NCBI RefSeq assembly: GCF_019704555.1
Contig: NZ_AP024745.1
Location: 1,248,501-1,312,500 of the forward strand
Origin: Actinoplanes sp. L3-i22
GTDB taxonomy: Bacteria; Actinomycetota; Actinomycetes; Mycobacteriales; Micromonosporaceae
DNA: 64,000 nucleotides
Direction: 5' to 3'
Shown here: positions 51,950 through 63,674 of the stretch, one piece after another
Numbering within the stretch: the stretch's first letter is position 1
How the letters are laid out: every line of letters starts with the position of its first letter
The notes under the pieces: generated by a model
What the model saw: only the letters and a program-made list of their open reading frames with translations
Databases searched by the model: none
What the model was told of the DNA's origin: nothing
Program-made: the position numbers and the translations under genes

Positions 51950-53380
51950 CTAGGCCTCGATCGTCTTCTCGTTGTCGTCGGCGCTGACCTTGTCGTCGGT
52001 GCCGAGTTCGTCGAGGAACGTGCGGGCCCAGCGCGCCACGTCGTGGGTACGCAGGTGGCGCTGCATCACCCGCATCCGGCGCTTGAGCTCGGCCGGCTCC
52101 GAGTTGATCGCCCGCATCAGCGCGTCCTTCACGCCGTCCGGGTCGTGCGGGTTGCACAGGAACGACTGGCGGAGCTCCGTGGCGGCGCCGGCGAACTCGC
52201 TGAGGATCAGCGCGCCCCCGGTGTCGCCGCGGCAGGCGATGTACTCCTTGGCGACCAGGTTCATCCCGTCCCGCAGCGGGGTCACCATCATGACGTCGGC
52301 CGCCACGTAGAGCGCGGCCAGTTCCTGCTTGCTGTAGGACTGGTGCAGGTAGTGCACGGCCGGCACGCCGACCTTGCCGAACTCGCCGTTGATCCGGCCG
52401 ACCTCGCGCTCGACCTTGACCCGCAGCGTCTGGTAGTGCTCGACCCGCTCCCGGCTGGGCGTCGCCACCTGGACCATCACCGCGTCGCCGACGTTCAGCC
52501 GGCCGTCGGAGAGCAGCTCGCGGAACGCCTTGAGGCGCAGCTCGATGCCCTTGGTGTAGTCCAGCCGGTCGACGCCGAGGATGACCGTCTGCGGATCGCC
52601 CAGCTCGGCGCGGATCTGCTTGGCCCGGGCCTGCACCGCCGGGTCGGCGGCGAGGCGTTCCATGTCCTTGGTGTCGATGCTGATCGGGAACGCGCCGGCC
52701 TTCACCTGACGCCCGTCCACCTGGATCGACTGGCCCACGTAGCGCAGGCCGAGCAGGTGCCGGGCCAGCCGGACGAAGTTCTGCGCGGCCAGCCGCTGCT
52801 GGAAGCCGACCAGGTCGGCGCCGAGCAGGCCGCGCAGGATCTCGGCCCGGAACGGCATCTGCATGAACAGCTCGATCGGCGGGAACGGGATGTGCAGGAA
52901 GAACCCGATCCGCAGGTCCGGGCGCATCTCCCGGAGCATCGACGGGACCAGCTGGAGCTGGTAGTCCTGCACCCAGACGGTCGCGCCCTCGGCCGCCACG
53001 TCCGCGGCGGCCTCGGCGAACCGCTGGTTGACCGCGCGATAGGAATCCCGCCAGCGGCGCTTGTAGACGGGGGTCTCCACGGCGTCGTGGTAGAGCGGCC
53101 AGATCGTCGCGTTCGACTGGCCCTCGTAATAGCGCTCGAGCTCGTCGGCGCTCAACGGCACCGGGTGGATGTTGATGCCCTCGAGCTCGAACGGTTCATG
53201 GACTGCGCCGTCCCCGCCGGCCCAGCCGATCCAGGTGCCACGATGCTCGGTGAGCACCGGGTGCAGCGCCGTGACCAGGCCACCTGGGCTGGGGCGCCAC
53301 TGGCGTTCCCCATTCGGCAGGGTTACCTCGTCGACGGGCAAACGGTTGGCGACGACTACGAAGGAACTTCGTTGGGCCAC
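51950..53380 (-). CDS. otsA: alpha,alpha-trehalose-phosphate synthase
   Basis: A 476-residue GT20 enzyme making trehalose-6-phosphate from UDP- or ADP-glucose and glucose-6-phosphate. Conserved segments include [46 protein letters not shown] and [14 protein letters not shown] start at 53378-53380 with GGAGGTG upstream. Convergent with cysG. No otsB phosphatase is adjacent. Confidence 0.95.
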   Translation of the reverse strand: MAQRSSFVVVANRLPVDEVTLPNGERQWRPSPGGLVTALHPVLTEHRGTWIGWAGGDGAVHEPFELEGINIHPVPLSADELERYYEGQSNATIWPLYHDAVETPVYKRRWRDSYRAVNQRFAEAAADVAAEGATVWVQDYQLQLVPSMLREMRPDLRIGFFLHIPFPPIELFMQMPFRAEILRGLLGADLVGFQQRLAAQNFVRLARHLLGLRYVGQSIQVDGRQVKAGAFPISIDTKDMERLAADPAVQARAKQIRAELGDPQTVILGVDRLDYTKGIELRLKAFRELLSDGRLNVGDAVMVQVATPSRERVEHYQTLRVKVEREVGRINGEFGKVGVPAVHYLHQSYSKQELAALYVAADVMMVTPLRDGMNLVAKEYIACRGDTGGALILSEFAGAATELRQSFLCNPHDPDGVKDALMRAINSEPAELKRRMRVMQRHLRTHDVARWARTFLDELGTDDKVSADDNEKTIEA

Positions 53381-53488
53381 GCTGAGTACACCTCCGGGTG
53401 GTTTCTGTTCCCAAGGCGAGCCTACTGTGCGTAGCCACCCCGGGTCGTACCCACTCTCGCCGAGCGATTTTGACGGAGGTGTCATCCT

Positions 53489-54049
53489 GTGCCGGTGACC
53501 CCCCTCGATGATCATTCCCAGGAGAGGCGCCCGATCTTCTACCCTGTGGTGATTGCCACGGTTCTGCTCACGATCATCGGCATGATCGGCGGGTATCTCC
53601 TGAGCGAGCGGGAGAGTCGGAAGTCGCGCGATCCGCAGCCGGGCGCCACCTCGGACCAGGCCTCCGCGGACGCCTCCGCGGCGCCGGCGCTGCTCCCGGT
53701 CGAGGGCGCCTGCCCGGATCAGACCCAGAAGATGGCGCACAGCGCGTCCGCGGGCGGGGTCGGCGAGCTGTCCCAGGTCCTGCGGATCACCACGGACCGC
53801 GGGTCGGTGGTCTGGATCTGCCAGGACGAGGCGGGAAATCTCTTCTACCACGCCAACCGGGGCGGCACCGAGGCGAAGTGGGAGGAGGGCGTGACGGCGC
53901 TCTTCATCCCGAACGTGCGCCGGGAGCCGGACGGCAGCTACGAGGGCACGGCGCCGCAGGACGGTACGGTCTTCTCGGTGACTCCGGAGCGGCTGCTGAT
54001 CCGCAAGTCGAGCGGGGCCGAGACGGTCCAATCCGCGGTGGGGAACTGA
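53489..54049 (+). CDS. single-pass membrane protein of unknown function
   Basis: A 186-residue protein with one helix (about 18-37) after a short cytoplasmic start, then a disordered stretch and an extracytoplasmic domain of beta character with two cysteines (EGACPDQ and [13 protein letters not shown]). No family recognised. GTG start at 53489 preceded by GGAGG. It is divergent from otsA and 97 bp before ettA on the same strand. Confidence 0.65.
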   Translation: MPVTPLDDHSQERRPIFYPVVIATVLLTIIGMIGGYLLSERESRKSRDPQPGATSDQASADASAAPALLPVEGACPDQTQKMAHSASAGGVGELSQVLRITTDRGSVVWICQDEAGNLFYHANRGGTEAKWEEGVTALFIPNVRREPDGSYEGTAPQDGTVFSVTPERLLIRKSSGAETVQSAVGN

Positions 54050-54146
54050 CCGTCCGGGGTTGGCGTTCACGGTTGGCGCGGGACCTGGAAAGATTGTCCT
54101 TTGATCCCGGCACCGAAAATCCACGATCTCGGAGGTAGGGCACACC

Positions 54147-55815
<1,669 letters not shown>

Positions 55816-55823
<8 letters not shown>

Positions 55824-56232
55824 CGGTCGCTTCGTCTACGACGTGCCCGTCAGGTGGTCCGACATGGACGCCTACGGGCACGTCAACAACGCGCGCTTCC
55901 TCACCTTGTACGAGGAGGCGCGCGTGGCGATGTTCTTCGTCGGGGCCCGGGAGCGCGGCCTCGGCTCCTTCGAGGAGGGCATCGTCATCGCCCGCCACGA
56001 GATCGACTACCTGAAGCCGGTGGACTTCGGCGAGCCGGTGCGGGTCGAGATGTGGATCTCCGAGCTGCGGGTGGCGGCGTTCACCGTGTCGTACGAGCTG
56101 TTCGACGACGGGGTGCTGGCCAGTCGCGCCAAGTCGGTGTGCGTGCCGTACAACCTGGCGAACGGGCATCCCCGGCGGCTCTCGCCGGAGGAGAAGGAGT
56201 TCCTGAAGCCGTACACGGGCGGCGGGTCATGA
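55816..56232 (+). CDS. 4-hydroxybenzoyl-CoA-type thioesterase
   Basis: A 138-residue hotdog-fold acyl-CoA thioesterase of the YbgC/FadM family, with the signature VRWSDMDAYGHVNNARFL (Asp18 likely catalytic) and GLGSFEEGIVIARHEIDYLKP. GTG start overlaps ettA. Downstream gene begins in its stop (4 bp), so ettA, this gene and the next form a coupled set, as is common in actinobacteria. Confidence 0.88.
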
Positions 56233-56888
56233 GTGGGCACGGCCTGCTCGGGATTCCCGACGCGGGCGCGTTCCTGGCCCGGCTGACCAGGCTGGATCCG
56301 GCGGCGCCGGTGCGGCTGCGGTCGGCCGGCGGGCGGACCGCCCTCTGGGCCCAGCTGCCCTGGGACGTGCTGGTCACCCGCGAGGTGGCCGGTCCCGGGC
56401 CGGGCGACGCCACGGTCGCCGCGGCCGGGCTGCTCGCCGTGCTGGCCGCCGGCGGCCAGGAGCTGCCGGAGCGCCGGGACACCCAGTGGCGCTGGCCGCT
56501 GCCGCCGGCGCTGAGCACCGCCGTCGAGTCGATCTCCGGCGACGAGCTGAGCCGGCTCGCCGCGGCCGCCGCCGGAACGCTCCGGGAGATCTCCGCGGGC
56601 GGTGTCGACGGGCGGGTGGTCGGTCAGCGGGCGGTCCGCGACGCGCTTCTCGATCACGTCGCCCTGGTCGTCACGCCGGACGCCGGCGGCCCGGTTCAGG
56701 TCTCCCAGCGACTCGTCCAAGCGGTCGCGCGGATGGGTTTTCTGGGCCCGCGGAGCGCGGAGCCGGTGGAGGCTCGAGTAAGGACCGCGGGCGGCTGGGT
56801 GGGAATTTCGGCACCATATGGAGTCGCGTGGCGACAGAGCGCCCACAAATTGACTGTTATGCCGATGCCAAGTCACCCGAAAGGGTGA
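56229..56888 (+). CDS. hypothetical protein, coupled to the ettA operon
   Basis: A 219-residue, Ala/Leu/Arg-rich soluble protein with no recognised domain. Alternating hydrophobic/charged pattern (LLGIPDAGAFLARLTRLDP, GLLAVLAAGGQELPERRD) suggests an alpha-helical fold. It overlaps the thioesterase stop by 4 bp, so it is almost certainly expressed, and is the last gene of the ettA group. Homologues located after the thioesterase in this operon are expected but none was identified. Confidence 0.65.
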   Translation: MSGHGLLGIPDAGAFLARLTRLDPAAPVRLRSAGGRTALWAQLPWDVLVTREVAGPGPGDATVAAAGLLAVLAAGGQELPERRDTQWRWPLPPALSTAVESISGDELSRLAAAAAGTLREISAGGVDGRVVGQRAVRDALLDHVALVVTPDAGGPVQVSQRLVQAVARMGFLGPRSAEPVEARVRTAGGWVGISAPYGVAWRQSAHKLTVMPMPSHPKG

Positions 56889-57017
56889 GTCTGCATCGTC
56901 CTTATGGTTCCGCCCTTCCGTTGGGGGGATGACCTTTAGGAAACGGTTGGGTACCGTCGGCCCTCGGATCTACTGCAACGTCCGGCAGCGGGTCTGTTGG
57001 GGAGCGAGGTGCGCACA

Positions 57018-57599
57018 ATGCCGTGGTGGTCTTGGCGTCCGGGAACGGCCGCGGATAACGAGACGGATTCCGGTGGCGAGGTGGCGGTGCAGAGCACCGT
57101 CCGCGTCGGTGTCCCGGCCCAGCGTGAACCGGCCCGGACCGGTCCACCGGCCGAGCTGCCGGCGACCGGGTCCTCCGACACGATCGAACAGGTGTCGCTG
57201 ACCCGGATCGGAAAGGCGCTCGACCTGCTCGACGTGCGGTTCCTCGCGGACGGCGGCGGCAGCCTGCTGGCCATGTGGGAGCGGCACGCGGTCCTGGTCA
57301 CCCTCGAGGGGCCGGACGACGAGATCCTGGTGATGCGGGCCCGCCCGCACGCGACCGTGCCGCCCGACTGGGCCGACCGGGCGTACCGGGTGGTCAACGA
57401 GTGGAACCACACCCGGCGCTTCTGCAAGGCGTACGTGGGGGACCCGACCGAGCGCGGGCAGCTGCCGATCTACGCGGAGCTGCAGGTTCCGCTGGCGGCC
57501 GGCACGCACGACGCGCTCCTGGTCGAGTTGCTCGACTGCGGCGCCGCCGTCGCCACCTCGTTCGTCGACTGGCTGCACGACGAGGGCGCTCTGCTCTGA
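57018..57599 (+). CDS. YbjN-domain protein
   Basis: A 193-residue protein with a disordered first ~55 residues, then a YbjN-like domain (about 57-190: IEQVSLTRIGKALDLLDVRF, VNEWNHTRRFCKAYV, LQVPLAAGTHDALLVELLDC). YbjN domains resemble type-III secretion chaperones and are common in actinobacteria with unknown function. ATG 57018 has GAGG about 9 nt upstream. A promoter is likely in the 129-bp gap before it. Confidence 0.78.
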   Translation: MPWWSWRPGTAADNETDSGGEVAVQSTVRVGVPAQREPARTGPPAELPATGSSDTIEQVSLTRIGKALDLLDVRFLADGGGSLLAMWERHAVLVTLEGPDDEILVMRARPHATVPPDWADRAYRVVNEWNHTRRFCKAYVGDPTERGQLPIYAELQVPLAAGTHDALLVELLDCGAAVATSFVDWLHDEGALL

Positions 57600-57812
57600 C
57601 GCGGCCGGCACCGCGACGCGCAGCGTCGGTGGCCGTTCCGGGTTTTTGAAACCGCAACCACCCGCGGACGTCGCCCTGGAGGGTCTCGCGTTCTGGGCGC
57701 CCCGCGCCCTGCGAGGCCCGGAAGGGTCCCCGCGGGAGCGACGATCAGTTATCGGCCGCAGCCGAGGCAAAAAAGATCTTGAAGTTGATCTTTGAAAGCC
57801 GGAACGACAAAA

Positions 57813-57842
57813 CCGGGCCCGCGGACGTCTCCACGGGCCCGG
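57813..57842 (-). terminator. intrinsic terminator of the beta-propeller gene
   Basis: CCGGGCCCG (57813-57821) pairs with CGGGCCCGG (57834-57842), loop 12 nt; on the minus strand it is followed by TTTTGTC. It lies 16 bp beyond the stop of the minus-strand gene at 57859. Confidence 0.8.
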
Positions 57843-57858
57843 CGGGCTGAACCGGTCG

Positions 57859-59121
57859 TCAGCTCAGCGGGAACAGGCCGATCCGGCCGTGGTACTCCTT
57901 GCCCAGTTCGTCGGTGTCCGAGCCGACCAGCAGCCCCTGCGGCAGGGTCAGGAAGGCGCGCACGCCCACCCCGCGGGCCCGCGTCGGGTTCCAGGAGAGC
58001 GCCTTCCCGGTCGACGGGCTGACCGCGCCGATGCCCGGGCGGGAGACCGCGCCCGGCCCCGGGCCGTTGCCGTCGGTGCCGTACGGATTGTCGAACCACC
58101 GCTGGTGCCCGCCCAGGTAGACGGCCGGCCCGGTGATCGCGACCGCGTAGAGCGAGTCCCCGCCGGTCCGCTGCACCCAGGTGGGCCGCTGCTCGCCGGT
58201 CCGGCTGGTCTCGAAGCGCGCCGCCGAGTCGCAGAGCTTCTGCGCCGAGGAGGCCCGTCCGGTCGCGGCGACCACGAAGTAGGAGCCGTCCGGGGAGTAC
58301 TTGACCTGCCGCAGGTAGGTGTCGAAGCCCTTCATGCACTGCGGCTCGTAGTCCCGCGTGTACCAGCCGCTGAGCTGCGCGGACGAGCCGCCGACGTCGA
58401 ACTGCGCGATCTGGACCCGGTCGTAGCCGTCGGCCTTCAGGAACGCGCCGACCGCGACCAGCCGCCGCCCGTCCGCGGTGATGTCGAAGTGCTCCACCCG
58501 GACCCGGCTCAGGCCCGGCCCGCTCAGCTTCGCGTCGAAGCCGGTGTCCACGGCGCCGGTCTCGGCGTCCATCCGGGCCAGGGCGACCCGGTTGGTCCCG
58601 CTGATCGCGGAGAACGTGCCGCCGGCGTAGAGGCGGTCGCCGCGGGTCGCCAGCGCCCGCACGTCCCCCCAGTTGACCTTGGCGCGGAACGACGTGTCCC
58701 GGTTGCCGCTGCTCAGCCAGAGGCGGGTGATGCCGCGCTGGGCGGCGCCGTTGACGGTCTTGAACGCCCCACCGGCGTAGACCGTCCCGTCGGCGCCCGG
58801 CGCGAGCGAGTAGATCGCGCCGTCGACCTCCGGCGCGAACGACCGGATCGAGCCGTCGTGCAGGTCGAACGCGAAGATGTTCTTGCGGGCCAGGGTGGTC
58901 CGGCGGCTGCTGTCGGCGACCTTGGTGAAGGCGCCACCGACGATCACCGTGTCGCCCACCACCGCGAGGGACCAGACCGTGCCGTCCAGTACGTGCGGCG
59001 TCCAGTCCACCGGGTTGCTGGAGACGATCTCCGACTGGGTGATGTCGGCCAGCGCGGGGGGTGGGGAACCGGCCAGGGTGGCGAGCAAAGCGGTGGCGAC
59101 GGCCAGCAGGCGACGACGCAT
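57859..59121 (-). CDS. secreted beta-propeller-type protein (delta-60 repeats)
   Basis: A 420-residue secreted protein: signal peptide (1-~27, LLATLAGSPPPALA), then a series of beta-propeller blades of the delta-60/FGGAP-like style, with repeated YAGGAFKTVNG, YAGGTFSAISG, VGGAFTKVADS and LGGHQRW elements. Extracytoplasmic; likely a surface or secreted binding protein, ligand unknown. ATG at 59119-59121 with GGGAG upstream. A longer open frame exists but its extra 13 residues lack support. Confidence 0.82.
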   Translation of the reverse strand: MRRRLLAVATALLATLAGSPPPALADITQSEIVSSNPVDWTPHVLDGTVWSLAVVGDTVIVGGAFTKVADSSRRTTLARKNIFAFDLHDGSIRSFAPEVDGAIYSLAPGADGTVYAGGAFKTVNGAAQRGITRLWLSSGNRDTSFRAKVNWGDVRALATRGDRLYAGGTFSAISGTNRVALARMDAETGAVDTGFDAKLSGPGLSRVRVEHFDITADGRRLVAVGAFLKADGYDRVQIAQFDVGGSSAQLSGWYTRDYEPQCMKGFDTYLRQVKYSPDGSYFVVAATGRASSAQKLCDSAARFETSRTGEQRPTWVQRTGGDSLYAVAITGPAVYLGGHQRWFDNPYGTDGNGPGPGAVSRPGIGAVSPSTGKALSWNPTRARGVGVRAFLTLPQGLLVGSDTDELGKEYHGRIGLFPLS

Positions 59122-59182
59122 GGGGCGGCTCCCGGATCGTGGACAGAACAATCCGATCAACGAGCCACCGGCGGCGGCGTCA

Positions 59183-59575
59183 CTACTCGGTGTTCACCAT
59201 GAAGTACGCCGCGCGCTCCAGGTAGTCCCAGAGCATCGTGTGCTGCGCCTCGGGCAGGCCGAGCGAGTCGACGGCGGTCCGCATCCGCAGCAGCCAGGCG
59301 TCCCGCTCGGCCGGGCCGACCCGGAACGGCGCGTGCCGCATCCGCAGGCGGGGGTGGCCGCGGGTGTCCGAGTACGTGGTCGGGCCGCCCCAGTACTGCA
59401 TCAGGAAGAGCCGCATCCGCTCGGAAGCCGGCCCGAGGTCCTCCTCCGGGTACATCGGCCGCAGCAGCGGGTCCGCCGCGACGCCCTCGTAGAACTTGTC
59501 GACGAGACGGCGGAACGTCGGTTCACCGCCGATGGCGGCGAAGAAGGTGGCCTCTTCCGGTACGGGTGCGCTCAC
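59183..59575 (-). CDS. glbO: group II truncated haemoglobin
   Basis: A 130-residue haem protein of the TrHbO type. Visible landmarks are AAIGGEPTFRRLVDKFYEGVAADPLLRPMYP, FLMQYWGGPTTYSDTRGHPRLRMRH (proximal His region) and AERDAWLLRMRTAVDSL. GTG start at 59573-59575 after AGGATGG. Oxygen binding or NO/peroxide detoxification. Located between the beta-propeller gene and an MFS gene on the same strand. Confidence 0.93.
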   Translation of the reverse strand: MSAPVPEEATFFAAIGGEPTFRRLVDKFYEGVAADPLLRPMYPEEDLGPASERMRLFLMQYWGGPTTYSDTRGHPRLRMRHAPFRVGPAERDAWLLRMRTAVDSLGLPEAQHTMLWDYLERAAYFMVNTE

Positions 59576-59598
59576 CGTTCCATCCTGCCAGCACCGGC

Positions 59599-60906
59599 TC
59601 AGGTGGCCGGTTCCGCCCGGGCGGGCGTCGGCGCCGCGGCGACCGGCGCGGGCCGCTTCGGCCAGAACGCCACGATCGCGACCATCAGCGCGGTGCCGGC
59701 GATGCTCCACACCCCGACCACCAGCGGGATCCGGAACCGCTCGGAGAGCACCCCGGTGATCAGCACGGCGAGGAACTGGCTGGCCTGGATCCCGCTGGTC
59801 ATCACGCCGAACGCCCGGGCCCGGTGGCTGGCCGGCAGGATCAGCGCGAACGACGCGTTGAGCGCGGGCAGCGCGGCCCCCTGGGCCAGGCCGGAGAGCG
59901 CCACCAGCCCGGCGACGACGACGGCCGGCGGCCCGGCGATGGCCGGGACCAGCACCAGCGGGGTGACGACGGCGAGCAGCGGCACCAGCTGCCAGCGGCG
60001 CTCGGCCGGGACCAGCCGGCTGAACAGCAGCCCGCCGATCGCGACGCCGAGCGGCCCGGCGCCCATGATCAGGCCCTGCGCCAGGCCCTGCGGGAGGCCG
60101 TCCGGGGTGCCCTCGGCGGCCCAGGAGGCGGCCAGGCTCTCCGGCACGATGCTGAACGCGATCGTGCTGAACACCACGATCGCGATCGACCGCAGCACCG
60201 GCAGCCCGAAGACCAGCTGGAAGCCCTCGGCGGTCTCGCGCAGCAGGTGCCGGCGGTGCGCCGGGGCGACCGCGGCCGGCCGGAGCCGCACCCCGATCGC
60301 GATCAGCAGCGCGGAGACCGCGAAGCTGACCACGTCCAGGCCGACCGCCACCCGCGGGGTCAGGCCGACCGCCAGCGCCGAGCCGAGCAGGTAACCGGCG
60401 ACCTGCGCGGCCTGGCCGGTGGTGGTGGCGACGGCGGTCGCCAGGGTGAGGCGCTCGCGCCCGACCACCAGCGGCAGCTGCGCGGAGCGGGCCGCCTGCG
60501 CGGGCGGGCCGCCCAGCCCGGCCAGCAGGACCACCAGCAGCAGCACCGCGACCGGCAGGCCGGGGATCAGCAGCATCGCGACCGCGGTCATCCGGAACAG
60601 GTCACAGGCGATCATCACCCGGCGGTACGGATACCGGTCGCCGAGTGCGGAGAGCACCGGCCCGAGGGTGATCCACGGCAGGTAGCCGATCGCGAAGGAG
60701 ATCGCGGAGAGCAGCACCGACCGGGTCTGCTGGTAGATCAGCACCGTGACGGCGGCCCGGGTCAGGTAGTCGCCGACCCAGCTGATCAGCATGGACGTGT
60801 AGACGAACCGGAACTCCCGGAGCGCAAAAAGGCCACGGAAGGTGATCGGATGATCGCCTTCCGTAGCCTTCTGGGCCTGTTGTGGACCCTCCAGGTCGTT
60901 GGCCAC
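59599..60906 (-). CDS. MFS transporter
   Basis: A 435-residue major facilitator with 12 predicted helices; motif A-like ALGDRYPYRRVM after helix 2. No drug-class signature (motif C) is evident, substrate unknown. GTG start at 60904-60906 with a strong GGAGGACAC ribosome binding site. C-terminus is a short proline-rich tail. It is 23 bp upstream of glbO on the same strand and may be cotranscribed. Confidence 0.88.
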   Translation of the reverse strand: MANDLEGPQQAQKATEGDHPITFRGLFALREFRFVYTSMLISWVGDYLTRAAVTVLIYQQTRSVLLSAISFAIGYLPWITLGPVLSALGDRYPYRRVMIACDLFRMTAVAMLLIPGLPVAVLLLVVLLAGLGGPPAQAARSAQLPLVVGRERLTLATAVATTTGQAAQVAGYLLGSALAVGLTPRVAVGLDVVSFAVSALLIAIGVRLRPAAVAPAHRRHLLRETAEGFQLVFGLPVLRSIAIVVFSTIAFSIVPESLAASWAAEGTPDGLPQGLAQGLIMGAGPLGVAIGGLLFSRLVPAERRWQLVPLLAVVTPLVLVPAIAGPPAVVVAGLVALSGLAQGAALPALNASFALILPASHRARAFGVMTSGIQASQFLAVLITGVLSERFRIPLVVGVWSIAGTALMVAIVAFWPKRPAPVAAAPTPARAEPAT

Positions 60907-61051
60907 GTGTCCTCCATCGACCGGCGCGAACGTGCATCTGCAAAAGCTGTACCGGATTCTGCCCGATCGTCCTAGTGGACGCTAGGGCGGTTGGTCCGAT
61001 TTCCAGCCGTTCGGTGGAGGGTGTAACCGATTTGTATCGCCTAGGCGCAGG

Positions 61052-62128
61052 TCAGGACGGTCCGCCCGGGGACCGCTCGTCGATCGAAGACGAAGAATTC
61101 TCGGGGCCCGTGTACCAGGGCGGCGGCACCGCCGAGCGCGGCGCCAGGCGGGACGCGGCGATCCGCTCGGACAGCCCGCTGGTCTCCAGCGACTCGGCCA
61201 GCACCCGGCGCAGCTCCCGCTGGACGGTCGCCTGACTCTCCGCGGTGGTCTTGGCGATCGTCCGGATCGTCGCGCCGTCCACGGTCAGCGTCTCCACGCC
61301 GATCACGTCCGGCGCCTCGATGAACTCGGTCTGGTGGTCCGGGTGCTCGGCGACCGCCTCGGCGGCCTGCTTCAGCACCGCGATCGCCTCCTCCGAGTTG
61401 ACGAAGCCGATCGGGATGTCGATCACCACCATCGCCCAGCCCTGGCTCTTGTTGCCGACCCGGACGATCTCGCCGTTGCGGATGTACCAGAGCACCCCGC
61501 GGGAGTCCCGGACCGTGGTGATCCGCAGGCCGACGCTCTCCACCACGCCGATCGCCTCGCCCAGGTCGACCGTGTCGCCGACGCCGTACTGGTCCTCCAG
61601 CAGCATGAACAGACCGGCTATCAAGTCCTTGACCAGGCTCTGCGCCCCGAAGCCGAGCGCCACGCCGACGATCCCGGCGCTGGCCAGCAGCGGCGCCAGG
61701 TTGAACCCGAACTCGCCGAGCACCAGCAGCGTCGCCATCGTGAAGACCACCGCGCTGACGAAGCTGCGCAGCACCGAGCCGATCGCCTCGGCCCGCTGCC
61801 GCCGCCGCTCCGGGATGAACTGCGCGTCCTCGGCGGTGACGTCGGGGCGTTCCTTCAGCGGCTTGAGCAGCGCCGGCATCGCGGCCCGGGAGGTGCTGGC
61901 GGTCAGCCGGGTGATCGCCCGGTGCAGCAGCCAGCGGATCAGCATCGCGATCGCGATGATCGCGATGACCCGGAGCGGCTTGACCACGAACAGGTAGCCA
62001 CTCTTGGCCAGCCACGGGCTCACGTCGTGTACCAGAAGCCACTTGCACACCGAGTCGGAGTCACACGACTTGGTCAGGTCGATATCCGGGATGGAGACGC
62101 TGGGAGAGGGAGTCGGAGCAAGGAGCAC
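61052..62128 (-). CDS. MscS-family mechanosensitive channel
   Basis: A 358-residue small-conductance mechanosensitive channel. Three N-terminal transmembrane segments, a pore helix with ASAGIVGVALGFGAQSLVKDLIAG (the MscS TM3 signature GALG/GAAA-like), then the beta and C-terminal alpha/beta cytoplasmic vestibule (DQYGVGDTVDLGEAIGVVES). GTG start at 62126-62128. Provides osmotic safety valve. Divergent from the HNH nuclease gene across 190 bp. Confidence 0.93.
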   Translation of the reverse strand: MLLAPTPSPSVSIPDIDLTKSCDSDSVCKWLLVHDVSPWLAKSGYLFVVKPLRVIAIIAIAMLIRWLLHRAITRLTASTSRAAMPALLKPLKERPDVTAEDAQFIPERRRQRAEAIGSVLRSFVSAVVFTMATLLVLGEFGFNLAPLLASAGIVGVALGFGAQSLVKDLIAGLFMLLEDQYGVGDTVDLGEAIGVVESVGLRITTVRDSRGVLWYIRNGEIVRVGNKSQGWAMVVIDIPIGFVNSEEAIAVLKQAAEAVAEHPDHQTEFIEAPDVIGVETLTVDGATIRTIAKTTAESQATVQRELRRVLAESLETSGLSERIAASRLAPRSAVPPPWYTGPENSSSSIDERSPGGPS

Positions 62129-62318
62129 GGGGAGTCAAGGTACCGGGTCCGGCTGAGCGGGACGACGTCAGACGTTTACCACCCGGCCACAGATTGTGCT
62201 CGCAATTTGGTCATCCATCAGGGACTATTGGCGCACAGGCTTCGTCAGCGAGGCCCAGATCACACACGGCTGAGCTACGGGAGCGCTTAACAGCACGAAC
62301 ACCGGAAGGGTGATCGCG

Positions 62319-62873
62319 ATGCCTGACATACGACCCATAGTGGGCTCTTCCGCGTTAGTGCTGAACGCTACCTACGAGCCTCTGTGCGTCGTATCGGTGC
62401 GTCGAGCGACCATCCTCGTCCTCACCGACAAGGCCGAAACGGTCTCCGACGGTGACGGGATCCTGCACAGCGCGCACGAGGAGCTCCCCGTTCCCTCTGT
62501 GGTCCGTCTCACGCGGTACGTGAAGGTGCCGTACCGGACCCACGTCGGTCTCTCCCGCCGGGCCATCTTCGCCCGGGACGGCGGCCGCTGCGCCTATTGC
62601 CGCGGCTCCGCCGAGACCATCGACCACGTCTTCCCGCGCAGCCGAGGTGGTCTGCACGCCTGGGAGAACGTGGTGGCCGCCTGCGCCAAGTGCAACCACA
62701 GCAAGGGCGACAAGACACCGGCCGAGCTCGGGTGGCGGCTGCACTCCATACCTCAGGCGCCACGGGGCGTCGCTTGGCGGGTCCTCGGGCACCGCACGCC
62801 CGATCCCCGTTGGATGGACTGGCTGGACATGCCCGAAAATCACGCCGCCCCGGTAGCCACCGAGGCGGCGTAA
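62319..62873 (+). CDS. HNH endonuclease
   Basis: A 184-residue HNH-fold nuclease of the actinobacterial type: treble-clef with CAYCRG and CAKCNHSKGDKTP (two CxxC zinc ribbons) around IDHVFPRSRGG (catalytic His). The N-terminal half (ALVLNATYEPLCVVSVRRA) is characteristic of the family that is widely conserved in actinomycetes, function unknown. ATG 62319 is 8 nt after GGAAGGG; GTG 62310 also possible. Confidence 0.88.
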   Translation: MPDIRPIVGSSALVLNATYEPLCVVSVRRATILVLTDKAETVSDGDGILHSAHEELPVPSVVRLTRYVKVPYRTHVGLSRRAIFARDGGRCAYCRGSAETIDHVFPRSRGGLHAWENVVAACAKCNHSKGDKTPAELGWRLHSIPQAPRGVAWRVLGHRTPDPRWMDWLDMPENHAAPVATEAA

Positions 62874-63674
62874 TTATTTCCTGGAGCTGACCAGGGAGGC
62901 GTAGACGACCACGTTGTCGGCGTATCCCTGGTCACCCCCGAGCCACTTGCCACCGCAGGTCATCAGGCGCAACGAGGGCCGGCTGAAGTCGCCGTAGACG
63001 CGGTTGACGGGCAGCCGGTCCTTGTCGTACCGCTCGACCGAGTTCACCTCGAAGACGGCGACCGTCCCGTCCGCCCGGTCCACCTCGATCCGCTGCTTCG
63101 GCTTGAGCTTGCCCAGGTCGTGGAAGACCGACGGGCCGGTCCGGGTGTCCGCGTGCCCGACGAACAGCGCCGGCCCGAACTGCCCCGGCGTCGGCCCGCC
63201 GTCGAACCAGCCGACCTCGTTGTGGCGCTTCAGCGGCGGCACGTCGACCGTGCCGTCGCCGGCCAGCCCGACCTCCAGGATCGGCGCGTCGATCTTCAGG
63301 TCCGGGATGCTCAGCCGCTCCGGCCGGCTCGGCTCCAGCACCGGGAACGCGCGCGGCGGCGGCTCGTCCGGCCCGCGGAACAGGCCCAGGTCGAAGCCGG
63401 TGGACACGCCCAGGCCCATGGCCACCGCGAACAGTCCGACAAAGAACAGCGCCAGGGCGATCCCGCCGATCGGCCAGCGCCGCCGCCGGCGGGCCGGGAC
63501 ACGCCGCGGGGCGGGTGTCCGGCGGCGCGGCAGCGGCACCCGGAACGGGGACCGGCCACCCTGCGGCCGGGGCGCCGGCAGCGGGCCGGTCACCACCCCC
63601 TCGGGCGGGGCGCTGATCACCTGGGCGGGGCGTTTCCCGCGGACCGACTCGGGCACCCCGGGCTCGCCGCTCAT
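62874..63674 (-). CDS. class F sortase
   Basis: A 266-residue sortase family enzyme with a proline/arginine-rich cytoplasmic N-terminus (1-66), membrane anchor (about 70-92), and the transpeptidase domain: conserved His in FVGHADTRTG and catalytic Cys in RLMTCGGKW, followed by YADNVVVYA. Class F sortases (single gene, actinobacteria) process surface proteins, motif uncertain. ATG overlaps the stop of the gene upstream by 4 bp (63671-63674), so the neighbouring surface protein is the likely substrate. Confidence 0.9.
   Translation of the reverse strand: MSGEPGVPESVRGKRPAQVISAPPEGVVTGPLPAPRPQGGRSPFRVPLPRRRTPAPRRVPARRRRRWPIGGIALALFFVGLFAVAMGLGVSTGFDLGLFRGPDEPPPRAFPVLEPSRPERLSIPDLKIDAPILEVGLAGDGTVDVPPLKRHNEVGWFDGGPTPGQFGPALFVGHADTRTGPSVFHDLGKLKPKQRIEVDRADGTVAVFEVNSVERYDKDRLPVNRVYGDFSRPSLRLMTCGGKWLGGDQGYADNVVVYASLVSSRK

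Noticed and set aside
48636..52157. Very long minus-strand open frame (1173 codons) over cobC-cobT-cysG
   Set aside because: It is antisense to three well-supported genes, has low-complexity Arg/Gly/Ala-rich composition and no family motifs; a standard high-GC artefact. The same applies to the 1075-codon frame at 42769-45996 and the long frames at 36034-38517 and 33052-35088.
62265..62288. tRNA-like 5' half (GTAGCTCAGC on the minus strand)
   Set aside because: Only an acceptor/D-arm fragment is visible; no anticodon or T-arm follows, so it is probably chance similarity, or at best a fragment.
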